This document shows, in pieces, positions 61,613-64,000 of a stretch of DNA of 64,000 bases. A program made the translations under genes and the position numbers. The stretch spans positions 62,001-126,000 of the forward strand of contig JAUHQD010000004.1 in assembly GCA_030418115.1 (NCBI GenBank). Direction: 5' to 3'. The notes under the pieces are model-generated. The model did not search any database. It was not told where the DNA came from and was given only the letters and a program-made list of their open reading frames with translations. The first letter of the stretch is position 1. Each line of letters begins with the position of its first letter. Source of the stretch: Alteromonadaceae bacterium BrNp21-10. Lineage in GTDB: Bacteria > Pseudomonadota > Gammaproteobacteria > Enterobacterales > Alteromonadaceae.

Positions 61613-62434
61613 TTATGCATTCACTACAGATAGTGCCGCAGGGATGGCTGGTGTGGGATATTGTCTATATTCATTTTGTGACATTGGCATAAACTTGCGA
61701 GGCAAATTATCAATAAATTCTTGAGCATTAATATAACAAGGCTTGCGTAAGCCTTTATGGGCAACATAATCACCAATTGGAATAATATTAATGCCTACTA
61801 AGCGCATGCTACGGATCAATTTTGATTCTGATAACAAATAAACATGGGGGCGATTTGATTCTGCAGCCAACTTCAGTGAGCTGTAATATAAATGTAAGGC
61901 AATATAGGGATACAGCGTTTGCTCTTGAGCAGTTGTTTCTTCACGTATATTTTGTTTAAATTCTTTATCCACGGCTAAGCGCGAAATTTCACAAATATTC
62001 TCACGGCCAAATTTTTGAGGATGATAATCAGAATCTAACAATTGCTTTTGCGCCAACACTTCCATCGGCAACAAATCATCTTCATGGTAACAATTCACCA
62101 CCCGCGTGCAGCCAATCACATCCCCTAGCTTTTGGTGAGTAATAGCTACATGATGAGCACGGATGTCAAACTTGTCTTTTTCAATACCGCTGTGATTAAC
62201 CGGCTCATAGCCTAACTTTTCACAATAAACCTTATGCCGCAAACGATAGATTTCATCACATTTAGTCGGAGACATCATGTGATTTACGCCACATTCCACA
62301 TCAAAATAACGGCCGAAGCGGTGCAAAGGGCTTAACTGAAATAAATCACTAACTTGTGCAGATTTAACCTTCTCTGCACTTTGTGCCCACATTGACTTTG
62401 ATTGCATATTAGATTCGCGTTTTGTTATTTTCAT
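61613..62434 (-). CDS. PEP-CTERM/exosortase-associated acyltransferase
   Basis: ATG 62434 gives 273 residues; ATG 62407 is an alternative. The core resembles the GNAT/autoinducer-synthase-like family linked to exosortase systems: YRLRHKVYCEKLGYEPVNHSGIEKDKFD, then GDVIGCTRVVNCYHEDDLLPME and ICEISRLAVDKEF. The family lies mostly with PEP-CTERM and polysaccharide genes; here no exosortase gene is in the window. It probably transfers an acyl group to an unknown acceptor, and a signalling-molecule role is possible because of its kinship with homoserine-lactone synthases. Confidence 0.8.
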   Translation of the reverse strand: MKITKRESNMQSKSMWAQSAEKVKSAQVSDLFQLSPLHRFGRYFDVECGVNHMMSPTKCDEIYRLRHKVYCEKLGYEPVNHSGIEKDKFDIRAHHVAITHQKLGDVIGCTRVVNCYHEDDLLPMEVLAQKQLLDSDYHPQKFGRENICEISRLAVDKEFKQNIREETTAQEQTLYPYIALHLYYSSLKLAAESNRPHVYLLSESKLIRSMRLVGINIIPIGDYVAHKGLRKPCYINAQEFIDNLPRKFMPMSQNEYRQYPTPAIPAALSVVNA

Positions 62435-62630
62435 CACATTATTCAGTTAATTCAATTACTATGCCACTGTATTTTTTTGACATATAAATCAACATGTTAG
62501 TTATACTTTTGTGTAAACTCTACAAATACTCTTGATAATTATGTTGTTTAAATAAGACTACTATCAACGACTTAACACTAAAAACTTTAAATTCAATGAT
62601 TTAGCCTGTCGCAAAATAAAGACATCAAGA

Positions 62631-64000
62631 CTATTCGATTGTTTCTACGCGATTCCGTCCGGCTTCTTTGGCTTTATACAATGCTTTATCCACTTGTACA
62701 AAGGCTGTATTTAAATCTTCTGTAGGTGCAAATTCCATCACTCCAATACTACAACTGACTTTATGTAATCCGATCACATCGATATGGTACACCGCTTCGC
62801 GAATTCGCTCAGCCAATGGTACGGCGTCTGATAAGCCAGTATCCGGGAGTAAAATAATAAACTCTTCACCGCCCCAACGACCCACCACATCGACACTGCG
62901 TACTTGTTGCTTAAGTACTTTAGCAACCTCGAACAATACATTATCCCCTGCCGTATGACCAAATGTATCATTAATTATTTTGAAATTATCCAGATCTATT
63001 AACAATAAACTCATTACATTCGCATTACGCTTGGCTCGATTGCGCTCTTTTTCGACATTTTCTTCAAAGAAATGACGATTAACAAGATTAGTTAGAGAAT
63101 CGTGAGTTGAAAGATATTCCAGTTTTTGATTACGCTTTTTAAGTTGCTCCTGTAACTTAAGTAATTCTCTATTTTTTAAATCCAATTCGAAATTTTTAGA
63201 ATCCAAATGCACACTATTCATGGCTAATACGTAATAGCGATAGCCCATAAATAACGACACAAACAACACGCTAAAAAATCCCCACCAAAAGTTGGAATAG
63301 TCCGCTTCTTCGGTATACGCATTTGTAGACCATTGCCGAAAAATATCGTCTTGTTGGGCATCGTTGATTGAACGTACTGCCTTATCCATAATACTCAGTA
63401 AGATGGGCTGATTCTTAGCGACGCCCACACGTAAATTATCGTAATACTCAGGCGAGCTGGAAATTTGAATATAGGGCAATCCTAGGCGCTTAATTTCATT
63501 AGAGACCAATAACAACGTACCGACCATAGCATCGACCTCAGCATTGGCGACCATTTGTAACGCGATACTTTCAGATTCAACTAATACTTGAATAATATTG
63601 CTATTTTGTCGCGCCAACACTTCTTGAAAACGATACCCATCTACCAACGCCACGGTTTTACCTTCTAAATCCGCAAAGGTTTTAACATCCTTAATGCCCT
63701 TTTGCGTGACCATCACCGCCGGTAACATCACATATACGGCAGTAAAATTCATAAAAATTGAACGTTCTTCAGTTTGATTGAGTAAAGGTAATAATTCACA
63801 TTTATCAGCACGCAAGTTGTCTAAACTTTGTCGCCAACTGCTTGTTTCTATTAGTTGGAATGGATGATGTAGGTACTGACTGAATAAGGAAATATAACTT
63901 TTAGAAATACCAATATGTTGACTGTTTTTAATGCCTTCTAGTGGCATCCATTTGGGGTCAACGCAATAGCGAATGGGACCCCGCTGCTCCAAATATTCAC
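62631..64000 (-). CDS. SBP-bac-3 sensor, membrane-anchored GGDEF diguanylate cyclase (5' end outside window)
   Basis: The frame continues off the right edge (no start codon or signal peptide within the window). It begins within a solute-binding-protein type 3 domain (GPIRYCVDPKWMPLEG, then FADLEGKTVALVDGYRFQEVL), has one membrane segment (FWWGFFSVLFVSLFMGYRYYV), a coiled-coil linker (LKNRELLKLQEQLKKRNQKLEYL), and a GGDEF domain with HDSLTNLVNRHFF and an intact WGGEEF. It should be an active cyclase sensing a small periplasmic ligand. Its stop lies at 62631-62633; the full length is unknown. Confidence 0.9.
   Translation of the reverse strand, partial: EYLEQRGPIRYCVDPKWMPLEGIKNSQHIGISKSYISLFSQYLHHPFQLIETSSWRQSLDNLRADKCELLPLLNQTEERSIFMNFTAVYVMLPAVMVTQKGIKDVKTFADLEGKTVALVDGYRFQEVLARQNSNIIQVLVESESIALQMVANAEVDAMVGTLLLVSNEIKRLGLPYIQISSSPEYYDNLRVGVAKNQPILLSIMDKAVRSINDAQQDDIFRQWSTNAYTEEADYSNFWWGFFSVLFVSLFMGYRYYVLAMNSVHLDSKNFELDLKNRELLKLQEQLKKRNQKLEYLSTHDSLTNLVNRHFFEENVEKERNRAKRNANVMSLLLIDLDNFKIINDTFGHTAGDNVLFEVAKVLKQQVRSVDVVGRWGGEEFIILLPDTGLSDAVPLAERIREAVYHIDVIGLHKVSCSIGVMEFAPTEDLNTAFVQVDKALYKAKEAGRNRVETIE

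Overview
The window reads as chromosomal core and accessory DNA of a marine-type gammaproteobacterium, most like the Alteromonadales. Pointers are the prlC/gorA divergent pair, the EF-P lysylation trio (efp, epmB, epmA), an SO_0444-type metal permease beside a ZntR-like regulator, an MJ1255/VC2487-type glycosyltransferase, the AcnD/PrpF version of the methylcitrate cycle, an exosortase-associated acyltransferase and many c-di-GMP proteins. Genes are tightly packed, with short intergenic gaps and many hairpin terminators. I see no insertion sequence, prophage, CRISPR array, rRNA or tRNA. Both ends cut through genes.

Layout. 1-4045: the tail of an aryl-polyene-type fatty-acid cluster (ketosynthase, dehydratase, ketoreductase, ketosynthase), then a MipA/OmpV porin-like protein and a small secreted protein. 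4303-5835: a GGDEF/EAL protein. 6018-12413: a six-gene same-strand block of exported proteins: an unrecognised protein, an LPP20-like protein, a CsgG/FlgT-like lipoprotein, a second small lipoprotein, an MltC-like lytic transglycosylase and a papain-like protease. This is the best candidate for an undescribed envelope system. 12475-20016: prlC, gorA, a LysR regulator, VOC and GST proteins, a DUF3016 protein and three small unknowns. 20034-22704: epmB, efp, epmA. 22767-24785: a possible tiny membrane protein, a YcgR-like PilZ protein, a GNAT and RraA. 24899-26524: metal efflux permease, MerR regulator and its long-spacer promoter. 26672-28282: PAP2 phosphatase and glycosyltransferase.

28504-32334: a BaeS/BaeR-like two-component pair followed by a small secreted helical protein and a membrane protein; a 15-bp exact inverted repeat links the two upstream regions. 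32435-39935: cysE, a 38-residue Lys-rich protein, a block of consecutive small hairpins, uvrD, a REC-REC-GGDEF cyclase, rarD, an RMD1/DUF155 protein and two tiny proteins. 40060-47624: a LysR regulator and the propionate-degrading cluster gntR-prpB-prpC-acnD-prpF, with three copies of a palindromic core (ATTGTCGACA) around the gntR promoter. 47638-53576: thioesterase, recQ, a secreted M20 peptidase, a degenerate receiver-like protein, cytochrome c and SelO. 53599-64000: a large 7TM-PAS-GGDEF-EAL protein, a cyclophilin with a GlyGly-CTERM-like tail, a membrane GGDEF protein, fpr, a 2OG-Fe(II) oxygenase, pyrC, an exosortase-associated acyltransferase and a truncated SBP-GGDEF protein.

Two themes recur: c-di-GMP signalling (five GGDEF and/or EAL proteins plus one PilZ effector, several with altered catalytic motifs) and envelope biogenesis or sorting (CsgG/LPP20 block, LT, protease, GlyGly-CTERM-like tail, exosortase-associated enzyme). 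All domain names come from reading the translated sequence against remembered family signatures; no search was run.
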